From NCBI GenBank assembly GCA_934376945.1, contig CAKRPI010000030.1:1-21757 (forward strand): 21,757 bases of DNA, written 5' to 3'. The first letter of the stretch is position 1; every line of letters begins with the position of its first letter. Made by a program: the position numbers and the translations under genes. This DNA comes from an uncultured Lachnospiraceae bacterium (GTDB lineage: Bacteria > Bacillota > Clostridia > Lachnospirales > Lachnospiraceae). The notes under the pieces are model-generated. The model was not told the origin of the DNA. It did no database searches and worked only from the letters and a program-made list of their open reading frames with translations. Positions 14,980-21,757 of this stretch are shown piece after piece.

Positions 14980-17900
14980 TCAATCTTCCTCTCCCGGCCC
15001 ATACGCTTCTTTCTCATACAGGCTCTTCAGATCCTCTTCCATCTTCCGCCATACCTCATCTTTTCCAAGCATTTCCAGATGATGCGGACAATTTCCGGGG
15101 ATTTTCCGGTCAAAACCACACACATCTGCATAAGCACAGTAATCGCAGGGCGTCTTTCCGTCCGCCTCGTATGGATTTGGAGCCACCTCTCCGTCCAGCA
15201 TCCGCTCACCAAGCGCGGTCAGCTTTCGTCTGGCAAACATAGAAAGAATCCGGAACTGCTCCGGCGAAACCGTTTTCGATGCAGCCTTCAGACTTCCGTC
15301 CTTCTTTCTTCCGGCCGGAATCACAAGCGAATCACCAGAAAATCCATGATCCAAAAGCTCAAGCACCTCATCGTCTTCATTCAGAATACCGTCCGGGCGC
15401 AGCTTCTTCAGCAGCTTTTCACGCATCACTGCTTCGCCTGCCCCGCTTTCCTTTTCCAGCACCGGATCCTGCATCCGGTAGTAAAAAATCCCGGCCGGCA
15501 CAATCTCCCGTTCCGGATGCAGCCGCTGCTCCATCTCAAGCGCTGCATTTAAGTACACCACCAGCTGCAGCTGCAGACCGTAATACAGCGAAACCGGATC
15601 AAATTCTGCCATGCCGGATTTATAATCCACAATCTTGACGTACACGGCATTCTCCGTTTCCACCGTATCGATCCGGTCAATCCGGCCCTGCAGATGCATC
15701 CGGCTGCGGTCCTTCAGTGAAACATTTACCGTTTCAAGCTCCCCTGCATCCGCAAACGATACCTCAAACCCGGTCGGACGGAAGCTCCCGGCCGCAAGCT
15801 GCTTATGAAGCACCCACGCAGACCGGCAGAGAATCCGCTTCAGACGGTTGATGGTATAGGCATTTCGTGCATCGCTGTGAAGCGCATCCGCACCATATGA
15901 GGTGCTGACTTCATCCACACACTGTTCCATCAGTATCGTCTCTTCTTCTTCGGTCAGCTCGGTCCAGTCACGTCCGCTTCCTGCAATCCGTCTGGAAAAC
16001 AGCTCCAGTGACCGGTGAAATAAAATACCGAGATCTGCCGGCTTCACTCCGTAAAGCTCACGCTCCCTCAGCCTCAGTCCATATAAGGCGAAATGTGCAA
16101 AGGCGCACGCTGCAAACTGCTCCAGGCGGCTGACACTGTTCGTCATCACCTCTCCGTACAGCTGCTTTGAAGCCGCAAATGACAGCGCTCCTCTCCTCCG
16201 CCCGGAAAATGCCGCCTGTATCAGCATTTCTACACGTTCCCGATATTCGTCCTCCCGATCATATGCCCGATACAGCTCCATCCACTGCGGCGAAAGCTTC
16301 CCACTTCGCGCCTCCTGCAGGCCATACAGAAAATACTGCATTCCGTTTTTTCTGGTCGTCGTCTGCCAAAGCTCGCTGCCAGGTTCCTTTTCTTCGCTTA
16401 CCTGCAGCTTCGGAAACAGCCTCCGAATGGTCGAAACAAGGTAGGAGGGACGCATCACAGTACCATCACTGCTACCAAGACACCAGGAAAGATACAGATG
16501 CCCGGATGGCTTCGTTAGATTCTGATACAAATAAAAACGCTGAATATAGCTGTTCTCCCGCGCAGTCGGCGCCAGCTCCATACCGTTTTCCTTCAGAAGC
16601 TCCCGCTCCATATCCGACACGATTCCTCCATCCACTCCCCTTGCCGGTACCAGACCATCATTGAGTCCCAGGAAAAAAAGAACCTTTACATGTGCCAGAC
16701 GTGTTCGCCTTATATCGCCCACCTGGACCTGATCGATTCCGGGAGGAATCACGCCGACCTTTGCCTCTGAAAGGCCCGCCTCCAGGATTCCGGCAAATTC
16801 CTCTGCTTCCATCGTCTCTTCCCCAAGCAGCTCCGCCATCTCATCAAACAATCCGATCAATATCCTGTATATCTGGGCATATTCTCTGGCCTGTCCCGCA
16901 TCTCCGGACTGTTCCAGCCATTTTGCACGCTCCCGCAGCTTTTTTTCAATCTCACATTCCCTTAAAAGCTCATACAATGCCTTCTCATACCAGACCAGCG
17001 TGCTGCCCTTTTTACGCATTTTCTCTGCAAACGGTTCAAAGCAAAGCACCATGCGTTCCCGGTATCCGTTGATCCTCTCCAGCGCCTCCTCCGACATCCC
17101 TTTCGGCCGGTATTCCCACTGCTTTTTCCATCTGCGGTATCCGCGGATTCCGGCTGCCAGCACATAATTTTCCAGTTCATCCGTCTCCTCATGCAAAAAT
17201 CCGGCCATTCCCGTGCGCAGACAACGAAAGACCGCCTCTGCTGCATAATCATGCTGCACCAGTTCCAGTGCACCGCGGACAAATTCCAGACACGGATTTA
17301 AAAGAATCTGCCTTGTCTCATCCACAAATGCAGGTATTTCATACTGCGGAAAAATACGCTTCACATAATTATGATAAGAGGAAAGATCGCCGGTGATCAC
17401 TGCAATATCCCGGTAACGCAGGTTCTGCTCCCGCACCAGGCGTGAGATTGTCCGCGCTGTAAAATGTACCTCCGCAGCCGGATTTCGGGAAATGTGCATG
17501 GAAATTTCTTCCGGTTCGCTCCCGTAAACCTGTCTCCTGCTGCGGAACAGATTCTGCTCCAGGTGGAACAAAGCACCGCCTTTTTTAAACCGTGGAAGGG
17601 AGGCTTTCCCGAGGATGACCGAAGGAAAAAACATATCATCGTTCGGGGCAGTTACTCCCTCTATATTTTCCGGCAAATTCTCTCTTTCGCTTATTTTTGC
17701 CTCCTCGCTTTCAGCGGGCTCCATTCTGTCTTTTTTCGTGCCACTTCCAGCCATCCGCCGTGCCGCACTTTGCCCTGCTTCACTCACTGCCTGCACCAGA
17801 CGCCGACTCGGTGCGAACAGATCGTGCTCCTGCAGCCGCCCGAACGCAGTCTCTCTTGCATCGAGCGTAACCGTCACGTATACCTTCGGGCAATAGAGCA

Positions 17901-18555
17901 GCAGCTCCTCCAGCACCCGGAGCTGCGATGGCGTAAAACCGGCAAAGCCGTCAAATGCCAGCACGCTGTTCTTCAAAAGTGCAGACTCTCCCGCTACCTG
18001 ACAGAGCACATCGTAAATTTCCTCCGGCTTCAAAAAGCGGTCCCTGCGATATGCAAGAAATGCCCGGTAGAGCACCTGCAGATCCTCCAGCTTTGCATGC
18101 AGCAAAGGGCGGTTCTCCGTCCTTCGTTCCATCTCCTGCAATTCAAAATCCGATACCTCATACTGCATCAGCTCCGAAAGCACGGATTTCACCTCTGAGA
18201 CATAGCCCGGACGGTTCATTCTGCTTCCGAGTACCTTCAGCTTCTCCTGCTCCTGAATCGCTACCCTGCGCAGCATCAGATTTTTTCCGGTCTCTGTCAG
18301 TACACTTCGCCTGTCCGCACCTACCTCCTCAAAAACGCGGTGCGCCAGACGCCGAAAGCTCAAAACATCAATGTTCATGATTCCGCCGCGCGGATGCGCC
18401 ATGACCAGATCCTTCTGCGTCTGCATCGTAAACTGCTCCGGCACGATCACAATAAAATTGCCATCCGGCCGCTGCATCGACTCTTCTATGATCTTCTGAT
18501 ACAAGTACGTGGATTTTCCGCTTCCGGAATTTCCGAAAATAAACTGCAGAGACAT
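14980..18555 (-). CDS. addB: ATP-dependent nuclease subunit B (AddB), iron-sulfur nuclease
   Basis: A 1191-residue partner of AddA that recognises the Chi-like site and cleaves one strand. It has a Walker A motif (FGNSGSGKST, 7-16) and an otherwise degenerate helicase fold, as is usual for AddB. The C-terminal nuclease domain has GRIDRIDTVE, KIVDYKSG and GLQLQLVVYL. Four cysteines expected to hold the 4Fe-4S cluster are present: C817, then C1137, C1140 and C1146 in PCDYCAYADVC. From memory these have the same spacing as in Bacillus AddB (801, 1121, 1124, 1130). A Glu/Ala-rich stretch around 275-300 is probably a disordered insert. AAAGGAG lies 6 bases before the ATG, and the GNAT gene ends 12 bases upstream, so the genes are co-transcribed. 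Confidence 0.97.
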   Translation of the reverse strand: MSLQFIFGNSGSGKSTYLYQKIIEESMQRPDGNFIVIVPEQFTMQTQKDLVMAHPRGGIMNIDVLSFRRLAHRVFEEVGADRRSVLTETGKNLMLRRVAIQEQEKLKVLGSRMNRPGYVSEVKSVLSELMQYEVSDFELQEMERRTENRPLLHAKLEDLQVLYRAFLAYRRDRFLKPEEIYDVLCQVAGESALLKNSVLAFDGFAGFTPSQLRVLEELLLYCPKVYVTVTLDARETAFGRLQEHDLFAPSRRLVQAVSEAGQSAARRMAGSGTKKDRMEPAESEEAKISERENLPENIEGVTAPNDDMFFPSVILGKASLPRFKKGGALFHLEQNLFRSRRQVYGSEPEEISMHISRNPAAEVHFTARTISRLVREQNLRYRDIAVITGDLSSYHNYVKRIFPQYEIPAFVDETRQILLNPCLEFVRGALELVQHDYAAEAVFRCLRTGMAGFLHEETDELENYVLAAGIRGYRRWKKQWEYRPKGMSEEALERINGYRERMVLCFEPFAEKMRKKGSTLVWYEKALYELLRECEIEKKLRERAKWLEQSGDAGQAREYAQIYRILIGLFDEMAELLGEETMEAEEFAGILEAGLSEAKVGVIPPGIDQVQVGDIRRTRLAHVKVLFFLGLNDGLVPARGVDGGIVSDMERELLKENGMELAPTARENSYIQRFYLYQNLTKPSGHLYLSWCLGSSDGTVMRPSYLVSTIRRLFPKLQVSEEKEPGSELWQTTTRKNGMQYFLYGLQEARSGKLSPQWMELYRAYDREDEYRERVEMLIQAAFSGRRRGALSFAASKQLYGEVMTNSVSRLEQFAACAFAHFALYGLRLRERELYGVKPADLGILFHRSLELFSRRIAGSGRDWTELTEEEETILMEQCVDEVSTSYGADALHSDARNAYTINRLKRILCRSAWVLHKQLAAGSFRPTGFEVSFADAGELETVNVSLKDRSRMHLQGRIDRIDTVETENAVYVKIVDYKSGMAEFDPVSLYYGLQLQLVVYLNAALEMEQRLHPEREIVPAGIFYYRMQDPVLEKESGAGEAVMREKLLKKLRPDGILNEDDEVLELLDHGFSGDSLVIPAGRKKDGSLKAASKTVSPEQFRILSMFARRKLTALGERMLDGEVAPNPYEADGKTPCDYCAYADVCGFDRKIPGNCPHHLEMLGKDEVWRKMEEDLKSLYEKEAYGPGEED

Positions 18556-18567
18556 CTTCTTCTCCTT

Positions 18568-19218
18568 TTACACGATTTTATCGTAACTGATTTTTTCCCA
18601 CTGCTCTTTCGTCAGACGGTTAAAGTACTCTGTGCGCGTTTCGTCCAGCAGCGAGCAGTACACCTTTTTTTCCGTATGATGAAATGTAAATCCGCACTTT
18701 TCCTGCGTCCGCTTCGACTTCGCATTTCCGTCATAATATCCACACCACAGTGCACTGCAGCCGAGGGTTTCAAAGGCATACGCCTGCAGGCATCGCACCG
18801 CCTCCGGCACATATCCCCTTCCCCAGAATGGCCTGCCGATCCAAAAGCCAATTTCAAGCTCTTTCTCTTTTGCCTCCGTTTTTTCCTCTCTGCCAGATGC
18901 CGGAGCCATTTTCTCTTCCGGCACTTCTGCCACGTCCGTCTTTGCGCCCGACTCACACCGCGGCTCCATCAGTCCGATACTCCCGATCGCTTTCCCGTCC
19001 TCTTTCAGACAGATCGCATACGTCTCCGGCTCCGTGAGCACATTCTTTATGATCTCCCTGCTGTTTTCCACGCTGGTGTGCACCGGCCATCCGGCTGCAG
19101 GTCCTACCTGCGGATCCTTCGCATAACGGTACAGATCCTCTGCATCTGCCTCCGTCCATGGACGAAGCAGCAGACGATCCGTTGTAAATGTACGACATTC
19201 CCTCTCATTTCTTTCCAT
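18568..19218 (-). CDS. GNAT-family N-acetyltransferase (RimJ/RimL type) with charged insert
   Basis: A 216-residue acetyl-CoA-dependent acetyltransferase. TDRLLLRPWTEADAEDLY (13-30) is the typical RimJ/RimL N-terminal strand and helix, and GRPFWGRGYVPEAV (128-141) is the pyrophosphate-binding loop for acetyl-CoA. CGYYDGNAKSKRTQEKCGF (159-177) matches the conserved N-x-x-S-x-x-x-x-E-K-x-GF region. The fold is interrupted at about 87-119 by a Glu/Lys/Ala-rich segment with no similarity to the core, so the protein is longer than the usual 170-190 residues. The substrate is unknown; family members acetylate protein N-termini, drugs or small amines. GGAGG lies 7 bases before the ATG. It is the second gene of the presumed sce7726-GNAT-addB-addA operon, but nothing in it points to a direct role in DNA repair. 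Confidence 0.88.
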   Translation of the reverse strand: MERNERECRTFTTDRLLLRPWTEADAEDLYRYAKDPQVGPAAGWPVHTSVENSREIIKNVLTEPETYAICLKEDGKAIGSIGLMEPRCESGAKTDVAEVPEEKMAPASGREEKTEAKEKELEIGFWIGRPFWGRGYVPEAVRCLQAYAFETLGCSALWCGYYDGNAKSKRTQEKCGFTFHHTEKKVYCSLLDETRTEYFNRLTKEQWEKISYDKIV

Positions 19219-19241
19219 AAAAAATCCTCCCTGATCCCGCC

Positions 19242-19964
19242 TTATTTTCTGCTGTGTTCCCGGTGCATTTTTCGCACCGCCTTCACAACACTTCTCTTCT
19301 TGCTCATCTTCCGTTTCCGCGGTCTTGTCTTTTTCTGCACTTCCCGGATCTGCGCCAGAAGCGCTTCATAATCCCTCTCAAACAGAAGATCTGTGATCTG
19401 ACGTTTCAGCGTCTCCTGCGGAATGCGCTCTAATATCTTCTCCCGCACAAATGCTTTACTTTTCTGCGCGTATTTCGGCATCTCATTCCACTCCTGAAGC
19501 GTTGCCAGCTCCGGCCGCCACAGAAGATCAAGCTGACGCTCAAGCCTTACATTCGGATTGACGCCTGGGATTTGGTCAATCTCGACGATGATCTTTTTTT
19601 TCTCTTCTGGCGGCAGCTTTTCTTCCATAATATCTGCCGCCATCTCATTTTCTGTCTCGTCTTCCTCGTAGACGCAGATAATCCCCCAGTGCGCCGGGAT
19701 GTGCTGATCTGCCTGCCTGCGATGGCTCTTTCCGACCACCAGATAATTCACATCGCACAACAGATCGTAATCTGCCGTCTGGCGTTTCAGCCGTGTATAC
19801 GTATCGCTGTCACTCTTGATCTCAAACCCGATCAGTTGCCCGTCGATTACGCCAAGCGCATCCGTGCGCGAAATTCCTGTCACCTTTTCCTCAAAAATAC
19901 GGATTTTTCCATAAAATTCTTCCAGGAAGTCAAAGAGTGGCTCCCGGATGTCTTTGTCCAGCAT
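19242..19964 (-). CDS. sce7726-family-like protein, predicted PD-(D/E)XK nuclease fold
   Basis: A 240-residue protein. The N-terminal part (2-80) starts with DKDIREPLFDFLEEF and contains D35 (RTDALGVIDG) followed by GFEIKSDSDT with E48 and K50, which is the D...ExK arrangement of restriction-like nucleases. Q62 in LKRQTADYD fits the family's Q after the catalytic strand. The C-terminal 30 residues are strongly basic, suggesting nucleic-acid binding. The frame is open 24 codons further upstream, but the start at 19964 is preferred: GGAG lies 6 bases before it, and the promoter at 20049-20077 would start the transcript only about 6 bases before the longest ATG, placing that stretch in the leader. 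The family's function is unproved; some members are found in phage and accessory regions. Confidence 0.72.
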   Translation of the reverse strand: MLDKDIREPLFDFLEEFYGKIRIFEEKVTGISRTDALGVIDGQLIGFEIKSDSDTYTRLKRQTADYDLLCDVNYLVVGKSHRRQADQHIPAHWGIICVYEEDETENEMAADIMEEKLPPEEKKKIIVEIDQIPGVNPNVRLERQLDLLWRPELATLQEWNEMPKYAQKSKAFVREKILERIPQETLKRQITDLLFERDYEALLAQIREVQKKTRPRKRKMSKKRSVVKAVRKMHREHSRK

Positions 19965-19978
19965 ATGTTTCTCCATCT

Positions 19979-20024
19979 GTAACGGTTCAGGGCCAGATAA
20001 CCTTCTATCCATCTGAACCGTTAC
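19979..20024 (-). promoter_or_regulatory. Leader hairpin or operator with perfect 12-bp arms
   Basis: GTAACGGTTCAG (19979-19990) and CTGAACCGTTAC (20013-20024) are perfect 12-base inverted arms around a 22-base spacer. The element lies between the predicted transcription start (near 20042) and the GGAG ribosome binding site of the sce7726-like gene, which begins within a few bases of the arm. It is not followed by a T run, so it is not a terminator. A repressor operator or an RNA structure controlling translation of the operon's first gene are the likely readings. Confidence 0.65.
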
Positions 20025-20048
20025 CACCATTTTCATTTCATCCTTTTC

Positions 20049-20077
20049 AGTATACTCGCAGGGTGCAGATTTTCCAA
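20049..20077 (-). promoter_or_regulatory. Sigma-A type promoter of the sce7726-GNAT-addBA operon
   Basis: On the minus strand TTGGAA (20077-20072) is separated by exactly 17 bases from TATACT (20054-20049). The -10 box is one base from consensus. Transcription would start near 20042, giving a leader of about 78 bases that contains the 12-bp inverted repeat. A TTGACA lies about 20 bases further upstream, but it has no -10 box at proper spacing. Confidence 0.75.
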
Positions 20078-20110
20078 GAGCTTCTTTTTCCTCCTGTCAA
20101 TAATCTCTCC

Positions 20111-20285
20111 TCATCGGATATCCCTTTCTATCCACTGCAGCTTCTTTTTCTCAGGCAGATATCCACTAACTTTATCCTCCCGTAAACACAATCGCTTCAC
20201 GATCCGTAAGCAGCGCTTTCAAATCTCTCTGACATAAGCATTCATCCACTGATTCCTGCTCCACGCATTTGAATCCATAGAATTC
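20111..20285 (-). pseudogene. Possible frameshifted remnant of a small gene
   Basis: The gap between the antiporter and the sce7726 promoter has two protein-like stretches in adjacent frames. One (20175-20285, stop TAA at 20174-20172) reads ...DLKALLTDREAIVFTGG. The other, ending at TGA 20113-20111, reads KVSGYLPEKKKLQWIERDIR. Joined at about 20172-20180 by a one-base shift they would make a continuous peptide of about 55 residues. There is no ATG and no clear ribosome binding site. A separate 26-codon frame with a TTG start (20219-20299) has GGAG upstream but no recognisable features. No function can be assigned and the whole may be chance. Confidence 0.2.
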
Positions 20286-20308
20286 TTATATTTGTTCAAT
20301 ATTTTCTC

Positions 20309-21505
20309 CTACTCTTTCTCCAGCAGCCTCCGATACGTCCCATCCATCCCGATCGCTCCCACTGGCGCCGTAATCAGGATCGCCAGCACAGCTACGGACA
20401 GTACGATCTGTCCACATGGAAGTCCCATTGCAAGCGGCACGGAGCCGATCGCTGCCTGCACCGTGGCTTTCGGAAGATAGGCGATGACACAGAACAGACG
20501 CTCTTTGCGACTCAGCTGTGTCCCGGAAACACACAGGAACACACCAACTGCGCGGAATGCAAGTGCCGCAAAAATCATCGCAAGAGCCGCCGGTCCGGCC
20601 GTCAGCGTGTAGCGGATATCAACCGCAGCACCTACCAGTACAAACAAAATAACCTCCGCCGCCAGCCAGAGTTTCCCGAATTTTTCTGACAGACGTCTGG
20701 AAACGAACGCCGTACATTTCCATTTCAGCATGCAGGCCATACTCACAACGGCAAGCAGTCCCGATACAGATACAATTCCCTTCACCCACATCTCGATCGC
20801 CATCAGAAGAAACGACATGCCAAGCACAATGATTACTTTCATGCTGTTTCGCACGCAGTGCTCATGCGCATACGCGGTCTCAAAAAATCGGCTCAGAATA
20901 TAACCAAAAATGCAGCCCAGGCAAACACCAAGCACGATTGACACCGGAATATTTACAAAATCCATCAGATGCACGCTTCCGCCCTGCGCCATCCCGGTAA
21001 ATGTTGAAAAGAGCACAATCACATAAATGTCATCGCACGACGCTCCCGCCAGAATCATCTGCGGAATACTTTTTTTCGTTCCATAGCCCTCCTCCATCAG
21101 CTGCACCATGCGCGGCACAACGACTGCCGGAGAAACTGCACCGAGCACCGCGCCCATCACAGCCGCCTCAATCCGTGTCACACCGAGGATGTACGGTGCA
21201 AGCAGAAAAAATGCCAGGATCTCAAAACTGGCCGGAACGAATGACATCATCACAGCCGGCCGGCCCACCTTTTTCAGATCGACAAGATTTAAGGAAAGTC
21301 CCGCCTTTAAAAGAATGATGATCAGCGCAAGCTGCCTTAAATCTGCCGACACAGACAGGATCGAATCATCCAGCACATTTAAGACATGCGGTCCCAGCAA
21401 AATGCCGGTCGCCAGCATTCCGATGATGCGCGGCAGTTTTACCTTCTGGCAGATGGCAGCCAGAGATAGTCCGACCAGAAAAATAAACGCGAGTGATGTT
21501 AACAT
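20309..21505 (-). CDS. Cation:proton antiporter (CPA family, Na+/H+ exchanger type)
   Basis: A 398-residue polytopic membrane protein with about 12 membrane segments and no cytoplasmic C-terminal regulatory domain. KLPRIIGMLATGILLGPHVL (23-42) is the conserved first repeat, GAVSPAVVVPRM (122-133) corresponds to the unwound helix, and GASCDDIYVIVLF (154-166) carries the paired Asp158/Asp159 proton/cation site. YLPKATVQAAIG near residue 340-350 supplies the conserved Lys in the second repeat. It would exchange Na+ or K+ for H+ across the membrane; ion choice cannot be read. GGAGG lies 8 bases before the ATG. The leader contains a putative fluoride riboswitch with terminator, so expression is expected when fluoride accumulates. 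Na+/H+ antiporters are a known minor class of genes under this RNA. Confidence 0.93.
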   Translation of the reverse strand: MLTSLAFIFLVGLSLAAICQKVKLPRIIGMLATGILLGPHVLNVLDDSILSVSADLRQLALIIILLKAGLSLNLVDLKKVGRPAVMMSFVPASFEILAFFLLAPYILGVTRIEAAVMGAVLGAVSPAVVVPRMVQLMEEGYGTKKSIPQMILAGASCDDIYVIVLFSTFTGMAQGGSVHLMDFVNIPVSIVLGVCLGCIFGYILSRFFETAYAHEHCVRNSMKVIIVLGMSFLLMAIEMWVKGIVSVSGLLAVVSMACMLKWKCTAFVSRRLSEKFGKLWLAAEVILFVLVGAAVDIRYTLTAGPAALAMIFAALAFRAVGVFLCVSGTQLSRKERLFCVIAYLPKATVQAAIGSVPLAMGLPCGQIVLSVAVLAILITAPVGAIGMDGTYRRLLEKE

Positions 21506-21529
21506 GATTTTGTCCTCCTTTTTACGCAG

Positions 21530-21580
21530 AAAAAGCTGATGCCCTCTGCGATTTGTTTTTTCGCAGAAGTCATCAGCTTT
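21530..21580 (-). terminator. Riboswitch expression-platform terminator before the antiporter
   Basis: AAAGCTGATG (minus strand, 21580-21571) pairs with CATCAGCTTT (21542-21533). After a small internal loop the stem continues with TCTGCG/CGCAGA around an A-rich loop, and TTTTT follows. The 5' arm is the 3' part of the aptamer (GCTGATGACTTC), so the aptamer and terminator cannot both form. Confidence 0.85.
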
Positions 21581-21627
21581 GATTTTAAGCGGTTTTGGGC
21601 AACGGCCCAGGGGAGAACTTCATTCCC
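21562..21627 (-). promoter_or_regulatory. Fluoride riboswitch aptamer (crcB motif)
   Basis: Read on the minus strand the leader starts GGGAATGAAGTTCTCCC, with GGGA (21627-21624) pairing to TCCC (21614-21611). It continues with a small hairpin (TGGGC/GCCCA, 21596-21609), then AAAACCGCTT, and ends in AAAGCTGATGACTTCT. The order GGNRATG...TTCNNCC, AACCGC and GCTGATGA matches the crcB motif as I recall it for Bacillus and Thermotoga. GAAGT (21621-21617) can pair with ACTTC (21570-21566) to form the pseudoknot, and GCTT/AAGC (21590-21587 with 21579-21576) forms the other stem. Fluoride binding would protect the 3' arm from the terminator, turning the antiporter gene on. The aptamer begins right at the predicted transcript start. 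Confidence 0.82.
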
Positions 21628-21634
21628 GAAAGGC

Positions 21635-21663
21635 AGTATACCTGATTTTCACTTCGTTGTAAA
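21635..21663 (-). promoter_or_regulatory. Sigma-A type promoter of the riboswitch-antiporter unit
   Basis: TTTACA (21663-21658) and TATACT (21640-21635) on the minus strand are separated by exactly 17 bases. The predicted start near 21628 coincides with the first base of the aptamer. The -35 box directly abuts the stop codon of the upstream gene. Confidence 0.85.
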
Positions 21664-21757
21664 CTATTTTTTGATTTTTGCATTCAGATCTGAAACCGTT
21701 CTTTTCACGTACAGGTAAATCATTGCCCAGATTGCTGCAAATCCCGCCGCAAAGATC
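21664..21757 (-). CDS. C-terminus of a small membrane protein (partial)
   Basis: Thirty codons at the window edge read IFAAGFAAIWAMIYLYVKRT followed by a short basic tail ending in IKK and a TAG stop. A hydrophobic segment of about 18 residues followed by a positive cytoplasmic end indicates an integral membrane protein with its C-terminus inside. The pattern resembles the end of DUF485-type or other small inner-membrane proteins that accompany transporters, but 30 residues are too few to decide. It has the same direction as the antiporter, yet the promoter between them shows that the antiporter can be transcribed separately. Confidence 0.65.
   Translation of the reverse strand, partial: IFAAGFAAIWAMIYLYVKRTVSDLNAKIKK

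Noticed and set aside
14979..15017. Earlier ATG for addA, overlapping the end of addB
   Set aside because: It lacks a good ribosome binding site, and AddA proteins start just before the WTxEQQ motif, matching the start at 14978.
19965..20036. Longer start for the sce7726-like gene
   Set aside because: The promoter's predicted transcript start leaves only a few bases before this ATG, the stretch consists mostly of the perfect inverted repeat, and a better ribosome binding site precedes the shorter start.
20049..20110. TTGACA just upstream of the sce7726 promoter as the -35 box
   Set aside because: At 16-18 bases spacing there is no -10-like hexamer; the TTGGAA/TATACT pair is clearly better.
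20207..20221. Catabolite-responsive (cre) like sequence TTGAAAGCGCTGCTT
   Set aside because: One mismatch to the consensus, no position relative to a promoter that makes sense (over 130 bases upstream), and it overlaps protein-like sequence.

Overview
The window looks like a chromosomal segment from a Clostridia-class Firmicute, most likely a Lachnospiraceae gut-type bacterium. The grounds are strong AGGAGG-type ribosome binding sites, intermediate GC in genes with AT-rich gaps, AddA/AddB instead of RecBCD, the murB-rapZ-whiA-HPr cluster, and a kinase/nucleotidyltransferase pair of HexNAc-1-kinase type. No rRNA, tRNA, CRISPR array, transposase or prophage gene was seen. Every supported gene lies on the minus strand, so transcription runs from high to low coordinates.

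Right edge (about 20,040-21,757): the tail of a membrane protein is followed by a near-consensus promoter, an RNA leader that I read as a fluoride (crcB-motif) riboswitch with a mutually exclusive terminator, and a cation:proton antiporter. This suggests an antiporter switched on by fluoride. A gap of about 270 bases follows; it holds possible remains of a small coding sequence and a second strong promoter.

DNA-repair operon (about 7,244-20,077): from that promoter, through a leader with a perfect 12-bp inverted repeat just before the ribosome binding site, run an sce7726-like PD-(D/E)XK protein, a GNAT acetyltransferase, addB, addA, and then a 1267-codon frame. In that long frame a YfhO-type polytopic membrane protein reads without a stop into a class I/II aminotransferase. 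The aminotransferase keeps its own ribosome binding site inside the junction, so the join may be a real fusion or the result of a one-base change.

Envelope/regulatory operon (about 3,769-7,050): murB, rapZ, whiA and a Crh-like HPr (Glu at the His15 position, Ser46 kept) end at a clear terminator. No yvcK gene lies between rapZ and whiA.

Sugar region (1-3,669): a nucleotidyltransferase and a NahK-like anomeric kinase are translationally coupled, which fits salvage of a free amino sugar to sugar-1-phosphate and then NDP-sugar. A terminator and a 134-bp nested palindromic element follow, then a LacI-family regulator with its own promoter, and finally the first codons of a secreted or lipid-anchored protein, probably a sugar-binding component of an ABC transporter.
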